Source: an uncultured Pelagibacteraceae bacterium (GTDB lineage: Bacteria; Pseudomonadota; Alphaproteobacteria; Pelagibacterales; Pelagibacteraceae). From it: 54,665 nt of DNA. The first letter of the stretch is position 1, and each line of letters begins with the position of its first letter. Under the pieces are notes generated by a model that made no database searches, had not been told where the DNA came from, and saw only the letters and a program-made list of their open reading frames with translations. The stretch lies in NCBI GenBank assembly GCA_902524045.1, contig CABZBT010000002.1, positions 1 through 54,665 on the forward strand, in the 5' to 3' direction. A program made the translations under genes and the position numbers. Below are positions 1 to 8,192 of this stretch, in pieces.

Positions 1-386
1 CTATTTTGAGACTCCTCTTTTAATTTGAGTTCTTTTTCTTTAGCTCTTAATTCTTTACTTATAAGTATTAATTCTTCATCTTTTTTGACTAATCTTACAG
101 CTTCTAATTTTTGTGCATCCTCTTTAATTTTAATTTCTTTTTCTTTTAATCTAATTTCCTCTTTGACAAGTTTCTCTTCCCATATTTTAAGTTCCTTTCT
201 CTCTTTAATAATTTGATTCTTCTCTTTTAATTTCTCTAACTTGATGGCTTTAATTTTATTTATTTCTTTATTTTTTTGGTAGGTAGAAAAGGCTTTACTC
301 AAAAAAGATTTTGGAGCTAAATTAGTAATTTTTACTAGACCATTATTTTTTTTTAAATTTTTTTTTTTAATTTTTTTTTTAGTCAT
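1..386 (-). CDS. Partial Lys/Glu-rich coiled-coil protein, function unknown
   Basis: I read this frame by hand; it is absent from the ORF track because its stop lies beyond the window start. It opens at an ATG at 386 on the minus strand and stays open for 128 codons to base 1. The N-terminus is a poly-lysine run (MTKKKIKKKNLKK), followed by a short less-biased stretch (LVKITNLAPKSFLSKAFSTY). From about residue 40 it becomes a continuous charged helix rich in K, E, L and I with heptad-like spacing, including repeated KEKE-type segments. This looks like a long coiled coil. No catalytic motif or membrane segment is visible in the part present. I do not recognise the family. It is divergent from the cytidylate kinase gene across a 173-base gap. 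The plus-strand ORF at 25-216 is its antisense shadow. Confidence 0.6.
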   Translation of the reverse strand, partial: MTKKKIKKKNLKKNNGLVKITNLAPKSFLSKAFSTYQKNKEINKIKAIKLEKLKEKNQIIKERKELKIWEEKLVKEEIRLKEKEIKIKEDAQKLEAVRLVKKDEELILISKELRAKEKELKLKEESQN

Positions 387-559
387 TTTTTACAACTTAT
401 ATCAAAACAAATAATTGATACATTTTCAATAATTCAGTTTTAGAATAAGACAATTAGTGTTTATTTTGAGTTTCAACCTATAAGTGATAAATTACAGCTA
501 AAGCTCATAAAATTGATAATTTTTTTGCATTAAGCAAATGTAAATATTATTACAGTTAA
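387..559. other. Divergent intergenic region, no gene seen
   Basis: This 173-base gap separates the leftward coiled-coil gene from the rightward cmk gene and must hold both promoters. It is A/T-rich, and I saw no tRNA, long hairpin or convincing open frame in it. No promoter hexamers stood out clearly enough to place. Confidence 0.5.
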
Positions 560-1195
560 TTGAAAAAATTTAAAAAATTAATAATTGCCTGTGATGGAGA
601 GTCTGCAAGCGGTAAAAGCACTGCGGCAAGACTTATTTCTAGAAGATACAAATTAATACTGATAAATTCAGGGTTATTATATAGATATGCAAGTAAATTA
701 ATCATTAAAAACAAACCAAAAGATAACAGTAGTTTTTTAAAGAAAAAATTTAGTAAAATTTCATATAATAGAATAGCTAGATTAAATTTACACTCAGAAC
801 AAATTAGTAATCACGTTGCAGTTTTATCTAGAGATAAAAATATTAGAAAAATAATAAACGATTTTCAAAAAAAATTGATCAGGAAGAATAAAAAAATTTG
901 TGTGGAAGGTAGGGACATAGCAAGTAAAATATTAGCAAAACGACCTAAATATGATTTAGCATTCTATTTTAAGTGTAATATTAAAGTTGCAAGTTATAGA
1001 AGATGGTTAGATATTAAAAAAAAAATTTCTTTAAAAGGTGTAAGAAAATCACTAAGTAAAAGAACTTCAATGGACAAAAAAAGAGAAAATAGCCCACTGA
1101 TCAAAGTAAAAGATGCGATTTTGATAAGAACAGATAAATTAAATAAAAAACAAGTTTTGAATAAAATGTCTAAATATATAGACAAACTTAATTAA
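560..1195 (+). CDS. cmk: Cytidylate kinase (CMP/dCMP kinase)
   Basis: This enzyme phosphorylates CMP and dCMP with ATP in the cytosol, feeding CTP and dCTP synthesis. The P-loop is GESASGKST at residues 13-21. The NMP-site segment NSGLLYR is at 36-42, where the family usually reads D-[ST]-G-x-x-Y-R. CVEGRDI at 114-120 matches the family's GRD block, and the C-terminal lid contains RTSMDKKREN at 168-177 followed by SPL. Length (211 aa) is slightly below the usual 215-230. The start is a TTG at 560; no in-frame ATG gives a complete P-loop, and no strong ribosome-binding site is visible. In many proteobacteria cmk sits between aroA and rpsA, but here its neighbours are a coiled-coil gene and an MFS permease. 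A related nucleotide kinase is possible but less likely. Confidence 0.8.
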   Translation: MKKFKKLIIACDGESASGKSTAARLISRRYKLILINSGLLYRYASKLIIKNKPKDNSSFLKKKFSKISYNRIARLNLHSEQISNHVAVLSRDKNIRKIINDFQKKLIRKNKKICVEGRDIASKILAKRPKYDLAFYFKCNIKVASYRRWLDIKKKISLKGVRKSLSKRTSMDKKRENSPLIKVKDAILIRTDKLNKKQVLNKMSKYIDKLN

Positions 1196-1205
1196 AAACC
1201 TTTAT

Positions 1206-2480
1206 TTAATCCTTTGTTGGTTCCTCTATTGGTGCGGTTGAAGGGTTAAGTTCGATGCCAGCTGGTGTAATTGTTTGGGGCATAGCAACAAATTGAGAAT
1301 CAGGATTATCTCTTGTTTGTCTGACTTTCATTCTATAAATTCCAAAAACTCCTATTAAAGAATGGAAGAAAAATAAAAAAACAAAAAAACCATTAGGGCC
1401 AACTAAGTCCATAAATAAAGAGCATAAAAAGGGACCACTTATAGCACCTAAACCAAATGTGAATTGCAGTCCTGCTCCAGCAGCAACAAATTTATCTTTA
1501 GTAATATAATCATTTGTATGAGCAAGAATTAACGAAAACATTGGTAAACTACAAAAAGAAAATAAAATAAAAAAAATATAAAACCATTTTTTGCTTGATG
1601 CTAAACCTTCAGGTAAATACATTTGCCCGCTAACTAATATGGTTAAAATTGAAAAAAATGCAGCACCAAAAGTTGAAATAATTATTACTTTTCTTCTATC
1701 ATAATAATCAGAAGCTTTCCCGACAGGAAATTGAGCAACTGCTCCAGAAATCGCTAATAAAAATGTAACAACTGAAATCTCAAAAATAGTAAAATTCATT
1801 GAAGTTGCATAAACTGCTAGTAAAGTAAATAAAGCTGATTGGATTGTCCCATAAAAAAAAGAACTTACTATTCCAAATGGGGACGCTTTATAAAGTTCAT
1901 TAAAGGTCATAGCGTTAATTTTTTTAAAAGTTGGTGGTTTTTTTTTAGTTAACAAAATAGGTATTAATGCTGCAGAAGTGATTATAGAAACTAATATGAA
2001 AGGTTGAAAATTTTTTGGGGTACTAAAATTTAATAAAAACATTCCAATACCAATTGACCCATAAAGGATGACCATATAAATTGATAAAACACTTCCTCTG
2101 TTTTTATTACTAGATCTACTATTAAGCCAACTTTCCGCGACTGTGTACATACAAACCATACTGATCCCAGTTAAGAGCCTTAAAACAAACCATATAAATG
2201 GATGAATTAATATCGAGTGAATTAAAATTATGAATGATGCTAAAGATGCAAAAGCTGCAAAAACTCTAACATGACCAACTCTTGAAATAAAATTAGGAAT
2301 AGTCGCTGCGCCTATAAAATATCCTATGAAATAACCCGACATCAAAAAACCAGTTGCTGTCAAACTAAATTCTTCCTGAACCGCTCTTACACCCAATAAT
2401 GATCCTTGAAAACCATATGCCATCATTATAAAGCTCATACCTAGGAATAATGCCCAAGAATTCTTTAAAACTTTATACAT
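1206..2480 (-). CDS. MFS permease (YcaD-like)
   Basis: This is a 424-residue polytopic inner-membrane protein with about twelve hydrophobic segments, the length expected of the major facilitator superfamily. The loop between helices 2 and 3 reads ISRVGHVRVFA, a variant of the MFS GxxxDRxGRR signature. A matching segment, DYYDRRKVII, lies after helix 8, as expected from the internal duplication. WLNSRSSNKNRGSVLSIYM near residue 120 resembles the AESW-N block of the YcaD subgroup. The C-terminal 35 residues are a polar Pro/Thr/Glu tail. It is the last gene of the long minus-strand series, 58 bases after the DMT permease, and converges on cmk with a 10-base gap. The substrate cannot be told from sequence. 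Confidence 0.8.
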   Translation of the reverse strand: MYKVLKNSWALFLGMSFIMMAYGFQGSLLGVRAVQEEFSLTATGFLMSGYFIGYFIGAATIPNFISRVGHVRVFAAFASLASFIILIHSILIHPFIWFVLRLLTGISMVCMYTVAESWLNSRSSNKNRGSVLSIYMVILYGSIGIGMFLLNFSTPKNFQPFILVSIITSAALIPILLTKKKPPTFKKINAMTFNELYKASPFGIVSSFFYGTIQSALFTLLAVYATSMNFTIFEISVVTFLLAISGAVAQFPVGKASDYYDRRKVIIISTFGAAFFSILTILVSGQMYLPEGLASSKKWFYIFFILFSFCSLPMFSLILAHTNDYITKDKFVAAGAGLQFTFGLGAISGPFLCSLFMDLVGPNGFFVFLFFFHSLIGVFGIYRMKVRQTRDNPDSQFVAMPQTITPAGIELNPSTAPIEEPTKD

Positions 2481-2538
2481 AAAATCGAGCTAATTATCTG
2501 CCCTTTATGAGTAAATCAAGACTTAATTGTGACAGTAA

Positions 2539-3417
2539 TTAAGAATTACTCAATTTCAAAAAAGAGTGAATGGCAATGGTTGCTACTATTACAGTCCCTC
2601 CAATTATTGTTTCAATACTTGGCTGTTCTTTTATAATTAACCAAACCCAAATTGGACCTATAATTGTTTCTAGTAAAAAGAAAAGATTTACCTCAGCTGC
2701 TGGTATAAATCTAGGAGCAATTGTTACTAAAACAAATGGTATGGCAACACATAATATACACATTAAGGGAACAATGATTAGGTCTTTTTCTATAAGCGCA
2801 AAACTCTCTATAAAAAATAAGGCAAAAGTGGCCACAAGAAGTTTCCCTACCACTGCCGCTGGAACTAAATTTTTTGATTTAGCAGATCTAATTGTAATAG
2901 CGCCAACAGCAAGACCAATTGCAGTAACGAATCCCAAAATATCACCATAAAAATTACCAATTTTAAGAGAATCAAAGAAAATATATAAAACAGCACCAAA
3001 CGTAACAATTACTGAGGTCCATGTTTTTTTATCAGAAGTTTCTTTTAGAAAAATTGCACTAAGTATTGCTGATAGCATTGGTGCAGTTGCTATCATTACA
3101 AGTGTATTTGCTACATTGGTATTTTGAATTGAGATTACAAAAGTAATGTTTGTAATGCTGAAAGTGAGTATATAAATTATACCATTATAACCACTATTCA
3201 GAAGTATTTTAAAAAAATTTAGTTTGTAAATTATTAACATTCCAAAAAAAACAGTTAAAAATGGAATTATTCCTCTATAAAAAACAAGGCCCCAGGTATC
3301 AATACTTGAAATTCTGATAAATAAAGAATCTGGTGTAATAAACATTACTGCCACAAAAGCAAGTAATGATCCTTTTTGTTGGTCTGTTAGATCTTTCACG
3401 CTTTTAAATCTTTCCAA
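2539..3417 (-). CDS. DMT-superfamily permease with two EamA domains
   Basis: This 292-residue inner-membrane protein has about ten hydrophobic helices arranged as two EamA repeats, the usual size for drug/metabolite transporters. The first repeat ends near residue 145 (TFGAVLYIFF) and the second near residue 285. The conserved segment before the fourth helix (NTNVANTLVMIATAPMLSAILSAIFLKE) is recognisable. Its start lies inside the 3' end of gshB with a 22-base overlap, so it is very likely translated from the same message. Export of a small metabolite or amino acid is the usual role; placement after gshA-gshB raises the possibility of a thiol-related substrate, but nothing in the sequence shows this. 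Confidence 0.8.
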   Translation of the reverse strand: MERFKSVKDLTDQQKGSLLAFVAVMFITPDSLFIRISSIDTWGLVFYRGIIPFLTVFFGMLIIYKLNFFKILLNSGYNGIIYILTFSITNITFVISIQNTNVANTLVMIATAPMLSAILSAIFLKETSDKKTWTSVIVTFGAVLYIFFDSLKIGNFYGDILGFVTAIGLAVGAITIRSAKSKNLVPAAVVGKLLVATFALFFIESFALIEKDLIIVPLMCILCVAIPFVLVTIAPRFIPAAEVNLFFLLETIIGPIWVWLIIKEQPSIETIIGGTVIVATIAIHSFLKLSNS

Positions 3418-4322
3418 AAAGTTTTGGCAAGATTTATATTTGAAATATCAAATAAAGTTTTTAAACCAGTAGGAGATGTAACATTAATATCTCCGTTAAG
3501 TTTTTGATCAATAAAATCAATCCCAGCAAAATAAATTTGATCTTTTTTCAAATCTTTTGCAATTACGCTGGAAATTTTTTTTTCAAATTTTGTTAATTGA
3601 GTATTTTTCGCAATTGCTCCCTTACTCATGTTACTTAGATACGAGCCTTTTCGAGGAACTCTAGATATTGCTCCACATATTTTTCCATTAATTAGAAATA
3701 CTCTTTTATCGCCCTTGCTTATTTTGGGTAAATATTTTTGACACATTATATAATTATGTTTTTTTATGAAACTTTGAATAAACTTTAACTTAAATTTATG
3801 AAGTAAGTGAATATCATTCCCACTAAAACTATTTATAGGTTTTAATATGACATGCTTATTTTCTTTGAAAAAATTTTTTATCTTTTGGATATTTTGTGTA
3901 AAAATTGTATTTGGCATAAACCTTTGATATCTAACTGAATAGAGTTTTTCAGAAATATTTCTGATAGAAGAGGGGTTGTTAATGATTTTTACGTTATTTT
4001 TAAGTGTCTCAAGAATAAAAGTTGAAGAAATATACTCTAAATTAAAAGGAGGATCTTGTCTTATTAATATATACTTACATTTAATAAGATTTAATTGTTG
4101 TTTTTTTAAAATTTTATAAAATTTTTTATTATTATAGTTGAACTTTACAAAAAAACCTTCAGCTATAACACTCGAGTCTATAATTGATAAATTTTTTGGA
4201 TCATAATAAAAAATTTTATAATTTTTTTTTTGAATTTCATTAGCTAAAAAAACACTTGTATCTGTTTTTGGATTAAGTTTTGAGGGGTGGTTTCCTTGTA
4301 TGGCAACAATTTTACTTGTCAT
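3396..4322 (-). CDS. gshB: Glutathione synthetase
   Basis: GshB joins glycine to gamma-glutamylcysteine using ATP, the second step of glutathione synthesis in the cytosol. The family's substrate-site block is clear: IRQDPPFNLEYISST at residues 87-101, followed by NPSSIRNISEKLY at 116-128. The ATP-grasp lysine region is VILKPINSFSGNDIHLL, and the C-terminal metal-site segment GDINVTSPTGLKTLFDI matches the family's N-V-TSPTG motif. Length (308 aa) is typical of the bacterial enzyme. Its start overlaps the gshA 3' end by 11 bases and its 3' end overlaps the DMT permease by 22 bases. Functionally it pairs with the gshA upstream. Confidence 0.93.
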   Translation of the reverse strand: MTSKIVAIQGNHPSKLNPKTDTSVFLANEIQKKNYKIFYYDPKNLSIIDSSVIAEGFFVKFNYNNKKFYKILKKQQLNLIKCKYILIRQDPPFNLEYISSTFILETLKNNVKIINNPSSIRNISEKLYSVRYQRFMPNTIFTQNIQKIKNFFKENKHVILKPINSFSGNDIHLLHKFKLKFIQSFIKKHNYIMCQKYLPKISKGDKRVFLINGKICGAISRVPRKGSYLSNMSKGAIAKNTQLTKFEKKISSVIAKDLKKDQIYFAGIDFIDQKLNGDINVTSPTGLKTLFDISNINLAKTFWKDLKA

Positions 4323-5607
4323 ATAAATCTTTTAAATCTTCATTTTTTGAAAATTTATTAATCATATGATCAGCATTTGTTGTTCTCTTTTCAATAACTT
4401 TTTGCAAGTGATATAAAAATAAAGTTTCATTTTTACCACTTTTATTAAGTATGTCTCTACTTTCTAATCCTTTTTTTGAGATTTCTAGTAAAGTTGATGC
4501 CCAATAAAAAAGGTCTTTACCCATTAATTGAGTACTAAAACCTTTTTGAGGAGCATCTAGATAAGCATTAATTATCTTATCCTTGTCCCATGAGGAAATT
4601 AAATTGTAAACTTCTTCCAAATTTCCGTATAACATTCCAACAAAAAATGCAGGTCCGGCACAAAGACAACCCCAGCCACAAGTATCCATAGATCTTAATT
4701 CAATATATTTTTTCAATCTATTTTCAGTAAATATTGTGCTTAAGTGTAAAGATAAATCACTTTCACTTGGAAGACGATTTTCTATTTCATCAATCTTACC
4801 ATACATAAAATCTTTAAAAGTGTATTTATTACCTGAAATATAATTTTGTTTATTTTGTAAAAATAAAATTGGAAAATTAATTATAAAGTCAGCATATTTT
4901 TCGAAATTTAAATTTTCAAAAAATAATTTTGGAAGTCCTCCCCGAGAAGTATTTTGCCATACTTTGGATCTATATGATAAGTAATTACTCTTTTTTTTTT
5001 CAACTATTGAGGAATTAGCAAATAGAGCGATAGAGATTGGAACAATTGAATTTACTATTTTAAATTTTTTAAAAAAATCTTCTTCGGAGGAATAATCAAT
5101 GTTTAATTGAGTTCCACAAGTTCTATACATCATATCTAGACTTAATTCTCCACCTAATGGCATATCCCTGGTCATTAACTTGTATCTTTGTTTAGGATTA
5201 TTAGGAATTTCATCAAGCTTTGAAATTGGATCAAAACCAGTGCTTACAATATTTATACCAAGTTTTTTTGTTACTTGTTTGAGCTCAAATAAATAATCAT
5301 AAGACTCTGAGCATGCTTCGTGAATATTATTAAGTTTCTCTCCAGATAATTCAATTTGATTTCCTGGTTCAAGAGTAATATTTTTACCTCCTTTGTTTAA
5401 TCCAATGATATTTTTACCTTCTTTAATTGGATTCCAACCAAATTCATCTAAAGCAGAAAACATTTCCTTTATTTTTGAGTAATCAATTCTTTTATTGAAT
5501 TTATCATCAAATAAAAATTTTTCGTGTTCAATACCAATTTTAAAGTTTTTTTTTTCTTTTATTCCTGATTTGAAGTATTCAATTATATATTCTTTTGAAA
5601 TATTCAT
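4312..5607 (-). CDS. gshA: Glutamate-cysteine ligase, plant/alphaproteobacterial type
   Basis: This ATP-dependent ligase makes gamma-glutamylcysteine, the first step of glutathione synthesis. The 431-residue length and motifs fit the plant-type family found in alphaproteobacteria, not the E. coli type. GIEHEKFLF at 25-33 carries the N-terminal glutamates of the active site. ITLEPGNQIELSG at 77-89 and MYRTCGTQLNIDY at 160-172 are the expected family blocks. ELRSMDTCGWGCLCAGPAFFVGMLYG further on is the family's C-terminal E-x-R block. It follows the HD-domain gene by 25 bases and overlaps gshB by 11, so gshA and gshB are almost certainly coexpressed. Confidence 0.92.
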   Translation of the reverse strand: MNISKEYIIEYFKSGIKEKKNFKIGIEHEKFLFDDKFNKRIDYSKIKEMFSALDEFGWNPIKEGKNIIGLNKGGKNITLEPGNQIELSGEKLNNIHEACSESYDYLFELKQVTKKLGINIVSTGFDPISKLDEIPNNPKQRYKLMTRDMPLGGELSLDMMYRTCGTQLNIDYSSEEDFFKKFKIVNSIVPISIALFANSSIVEKKKSNYLSYRSKVWQNTSRGGLPKLFFENLNFEKYADFIINFPILFLQNKQNYISGNKYTFKDFMYGKIDEIENRLPSESDLSLHLSTIFTENRLKKYIELRSMDTCGWGCLCAGPAFFVGMLYGNLEEVYNLISSWDKDKIINAYLDAPQKGFSTQLMGKDLFYWASTLLEISKKGLESRDILNKSGKNETLFLYHLQKVIEKRTTNADHMINKFSKNEDLKDLYDK

Positions 5608-5632
5608 TATTAAGATTATAGCCTATAAAATT

Positions 5633-6190
5633 TTATAAGGAGGAATATGGTTTTCTTGAAAAAATTTTTTTTACAAGGGGTTTAAAGAAATCTAATGGTA
5701 ATGATTTATAATTTGGGTCAAAAGAGTTTTGATCGTATTTTTCACAAAAATCTACGGTGTCTTGGTAATATCTATGTTTTTTATAATTGTCTCTTTTATT
5801 CTTGTTACCTCCCAAATGATGAGCATAGTAATACATTTGAAACTCACCGTGTTTTTCTACAATCCAATGAGTTTTTTCTGATACATATGGTTTAAGCACT
5901 GCAGCAGCATATTCTGAATGATTCATTGGAGCTAGTTCGTCACCAATATCATGTAATAGAGCGGCCACAATCATTTCATCACTCTCACCATTTCTATAAG
6001 CTCTTGTAGCACTCTGAAGTGAATGTTCTAATCTTGAAACTTGGTATCCTTCTAAAGTCTCAGTAAGTCCAGACATAAATTTTAATATTCTATCTGCTGT
6101 TTTACTTGCAAAATCTTTTTCATGTTTATCAAGAAAAAGATAATCCTCTTTGGTTCCATTTTTCATTTCTGTGAAACTTACTTTTTTCAT
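5633..6190 (-). CDS. HD-domain protein, PhnZ/diiron-oxygenase-like, substrate unknown
   Basis: This is a 185-residue single HD domain whose layout matches the PhnZ family of mixed-valent diiron oxygenases, which cleave 2-aminoethylphosphonate derivatives. The putative metal ligands are H56 (in RLEHSLQSA), H80-D81 (in ALLHDIGD), H91 (MNHSEYAA), H114 (VEKHGEF) and D153 (EKYDQNS). The spacing and the block EHSLQSA..AYRNGESDEMIVAALLHD closely resemble PhnZ. The PhnZ Tyr-x-x-Glu pair before the first His is not conserved: the sequence is ETLEGYQVSRLEH, with a Tyr where PhnZ has Glu. The substrate-binding basic block after H114 is also different (MYYYAHHLGG). It lies between purF and gshA with short gaps. 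I call it a member of the PhnZ/inositol-oxygenase-like HD group acting on a different, unknown substrate. Confidence 0.7.
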   Translation of the reverse strand: MKKVSFTEMKNGTKEDYLFLDKHEKDFASKTADRILKFMSGLTETLEGYQVSRLEHSLQSATRAYRNGESDEMIVAALLHDIGDELAPMNHSEYAAAVLKPYVSEKTHWIVEKHGEFQMYYYAHHLGGNKNKRDNYKKHRYYQDTVDFCEKYDQNSFDPNYKSLPLDFFKPLVKKIFSRKPYSSL

Positions 6191-6193
6191 AAA

Positions 6194-7675
6194 TCAATTA
6201 TTTGATGCAGTGCTAAGTAAAGAAAGTTGTGTTATCTTACTATCTCCTAACTCATCAATAGGTTTTACAGGATAGTCTCCAGTGAAATAATGATCTGTCA
6301 ACTGTGGATAGCTCTCATTTCTTTTATCAAATCCAATAGCTCTATACATACCGACAACAGATAAAAACTTTAATGATTTAGCACCAATGTATTCACAGAT
6401 TTCTTCGTTATTTTTATTTGCAGCCAACAATTCCTTTTTTGTTGGTGTATCAACTCCATAGAAATCCGGGTATTTGATCTCGGGGCAAGCAATTCTCACA
6501 TGAACCTCTTTTGCACCAGCATCATAAAGCATTTTTACTATTTTATGAGATGTCGTTCCTCTAACTAAAGAGTCATCAACAAGAATTATTTTTTTGTTTT
6601 CTATTGTTGTTTGATTAGCATTAAGTTTCAACTTAACTCCCAAACTTCTTATTTTTTGACTTGGTTCAATAAAGGTTCTTCCAACGTAGTGATTTCTAAT
6701 TAGTCCATGTTCATAATTTTTATTTAAGTGCTGCGCAAAACCCAAGGCAGCAGCATTTCCAGAATCAGGAACTGGAACAATAATATCAGCATCAATATTA
6801 TTCTCTTTTGCTAACTCTTTTCCTAAATTCTTACGATGTTCATATGCAGTTTTCCCACTCAAAATACTATCTGGCCTTGCAAAATAAATATATTCAAAAA
6901 CACAAGGTCTAATTTTTTTTTCAGGAAATGGTTTGATACTTTTTAATTTATCATTTTCAATTAAAACAATTTCACCATTATCAACTTCTCGTATAAATTT
7001 TGCACCTATAATGTCTAGAGCACAGGTTTCAGACGCTAAAACATAACTATTTTTTAATTTACCTATAACTAAAGGCCTTATTCCATAAGGATCTCTAACA
7101 CCTACTAGTAAATTTTGTGTCAACATAACTAATGCATATCCACCTTGAATTTGAAATATCGCATCTATTATTTTATCAATAGTTTTCAACCTCTTTGATT
7201 TTGCAATAAGCTGAACAATAGTTTCAGTGTCAGAGGTAGTGTAAAAAATGGCACCATCTTCAACCAGTTTATTTCTTAAATAAATCGAGTTTGTTAAATT
7301 TCCATTGTGAGCCACTCCAATTCCACCAGCATTTGTATCTGCAAAAAAAGGCTGAATATTTCTTAATGTATTATTTCCGGTAGTACTGTATCGATTATGA
7401 CCAATTGCAAAATTTCCTTTTAGATTATCTAAAACTTTTTCTTTATTAAAGTTGTCTCCAACTAATCCAAATCTTTTTTCTGAATAATATCTTTCTCCAT
7501 CAAATGTTACTATTCCACACCCTTCTTGTCCTCGATGTTGGAGAGAATGCAATCCAAGAGCAGCTAAAGCTGATGCATCTTTTACGTTACTAATTCCAAA
7601 TACACCACACTCTTCATTTAACTTTGGATTATAAATTTTCAATTTTTTCTTTTGAGTCTCGATACGTTTTTTCAT
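6194..7675 (-). CDS. purF: Amidophosphoribosyltransferase
   Basis: PurF transfers ammonia from glutamine to PRPP, the committed first step of purine synthesis. The Ntn-hydrolase glutaminase begins at C23 (ECGVFGIS), so residues 1-22 would be a cleaved propeptide. HRGQEGCGI at 48-56 and VAHNGNLTNS at 121-130 are glutaminase blocks. The phosphoribosyl site is ILVDDSLVRGTT at 364-375. Three of the four cysteines that bind a 4Fe-4S cluster in Bacillus PurF are absent (YPDFYG for one, none in the C-terminal pair), so a cluster is unlikely. The annotated ATG at 7675 makes a 47-base overlap with cvpA; an in-frame TTG at 7642 would give an 11-residue propeptide and a 14-base overlap. The cvpA-purF order is conserved in many bacteria. 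Confidence 0.94.
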   Translation of the reverse strand: MKKRIETQKKKLKIYNPKLNEECGVFGISNVKDASALAALGLHSLQHRGQEGCGIVTFDGERYYSEKRFGLVGDNFNKEKVLDNLKGNFAIGHNRYSTTGNNTLRNIQPFFADTNAGGIGVAHNGNLTNSIYLRNKLVEDGAIFYTTSDTETIVQLIAKSKRLKTIDKIIDAIFQIQGGYALVMLTQNLLVGVRDPYGIRPLVIGKLKNSYVLASETCALDIIGAKFIREVDNGEIVLIENDKLKSIKPFPEKKIRPCVFEYIYFARPDSILSGKTAYEHRKNLGKELAKENNIDADIIVPVPDSGNAAALGFAQHLNKNYEHGLIRNHYVGRTFIEPSQKIRSLGVKLKLNANQTTIENKKIILVDDSLVRGTTSHKIVKMLYDAGAKEVHVRIACPEIKYPDFYGVDTPTKKELLAANKNNEEICEYIGAKSLKFLSVVGMYRAIGFDKRNESYPQLTDHYFTGDYPVKPIDELGDSKITQLSLLSTASNN

Positions 7676-8186
7676 TTGGAAAAACTTTTAATAAGTAATT
7701 ACTACCTTTTTCAAGATATGGAAAGGTGTATGATTTGTCTAAATTTATTGGCCATTTGTCGTAATTATACACAATATGTATTCCTGAAAATATACATATT
7801 GAGATAATATATCCTCGAATAAATCCAAAAAAGAATCCAAATATAGTGTCTAAACTTCCAAGACCAGTATATTTTATTGCTCTACTTATTCCTTTATTAA
7901 TCAATAATATTAAAAAGATAACTATAATAAAGATTGATAGTCCAAGACCTACATCAAGCACATATTCATTATCTATAATATCTTTGACATATGGTTTAAA
8001 TCTTGGAAATATTATCAAAGTTATAATATAAGCCAATAACCATTTTGACATTGAAAGTATACTTAAGACAAATCCTTTGTTGTAACATTTAATTAGTGAA
8101 AGAATAGTTATTAATATATAAATTAAATCAAGGGAAGAAATTGAATTAAATATTTCTCCAAAAAATTTTAGAGTTATTTCAAACAT
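7629..8186 (-). CDS. cvpA: CvpA family membrane protein
   Basis: This is a 185-residue protein with four or five hydrophobic helices, as expected of CvpA/colicin-V-production proteins. The first helix (LIYILITILSLIKCYNKGFVLSILSMSKW) contains the characteristic short-loop hairpin with a lysine-glycine turn. The segment YTGLGSLDTIFGFFFGFIRGYIISICIF near residue 120 matches the family's LGxLDRxxGxxFGxxRG block. It lies directly upstream of purF and overlaps its 5' end, the usual CvpA context. The biochemical role of the family is still poorly defined; links to colicin secretion and envelope stress come from enterobacteria. Confidence 0.85.
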   Translation of the reverse strand: MFEITLKFFGEIFNSISSLDLIYILITILSLIKCYNKGFVLSILSMSKWLLAYIITLIIFPRFKPYVKDIIDNEYVLDVGLGLSIFIIVIFLILLINKGISRAIKYTGLGSLDTIFGFFFGFIRGYIISICIFSGIHIVYNYDKWPINLDKSYTFPYLEKGSNYLLKVFPNEKTYRDSKEKIENL

Positions 8187-8192
8187 GTATTC

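Noticed and set aside
25-216. 63-codon plus-strand ORF at the window start
   Set aside because: Serine/leucine-rich antisense of the Lys/Glu coiled-coil frame, which stays open on the minus strand through base 1.
387-559. tRNA or small RNA in the longest gap
   Set aside because: No cloverleaf, GTTC-type T-loop or stable hairpin is visible.
1196-1205. Intrinsic terminator between cmk and the MFS gene
   Set aside because: Ten AT-rich bases with no GC-rich stem; the same holds for the other convergent junctions.
2570-2950. 126-codon plus-strand ORF opposite the DMT permease
   Set aside because: Antisense shadow; the sense frame is a well-formed ten-helix permease.
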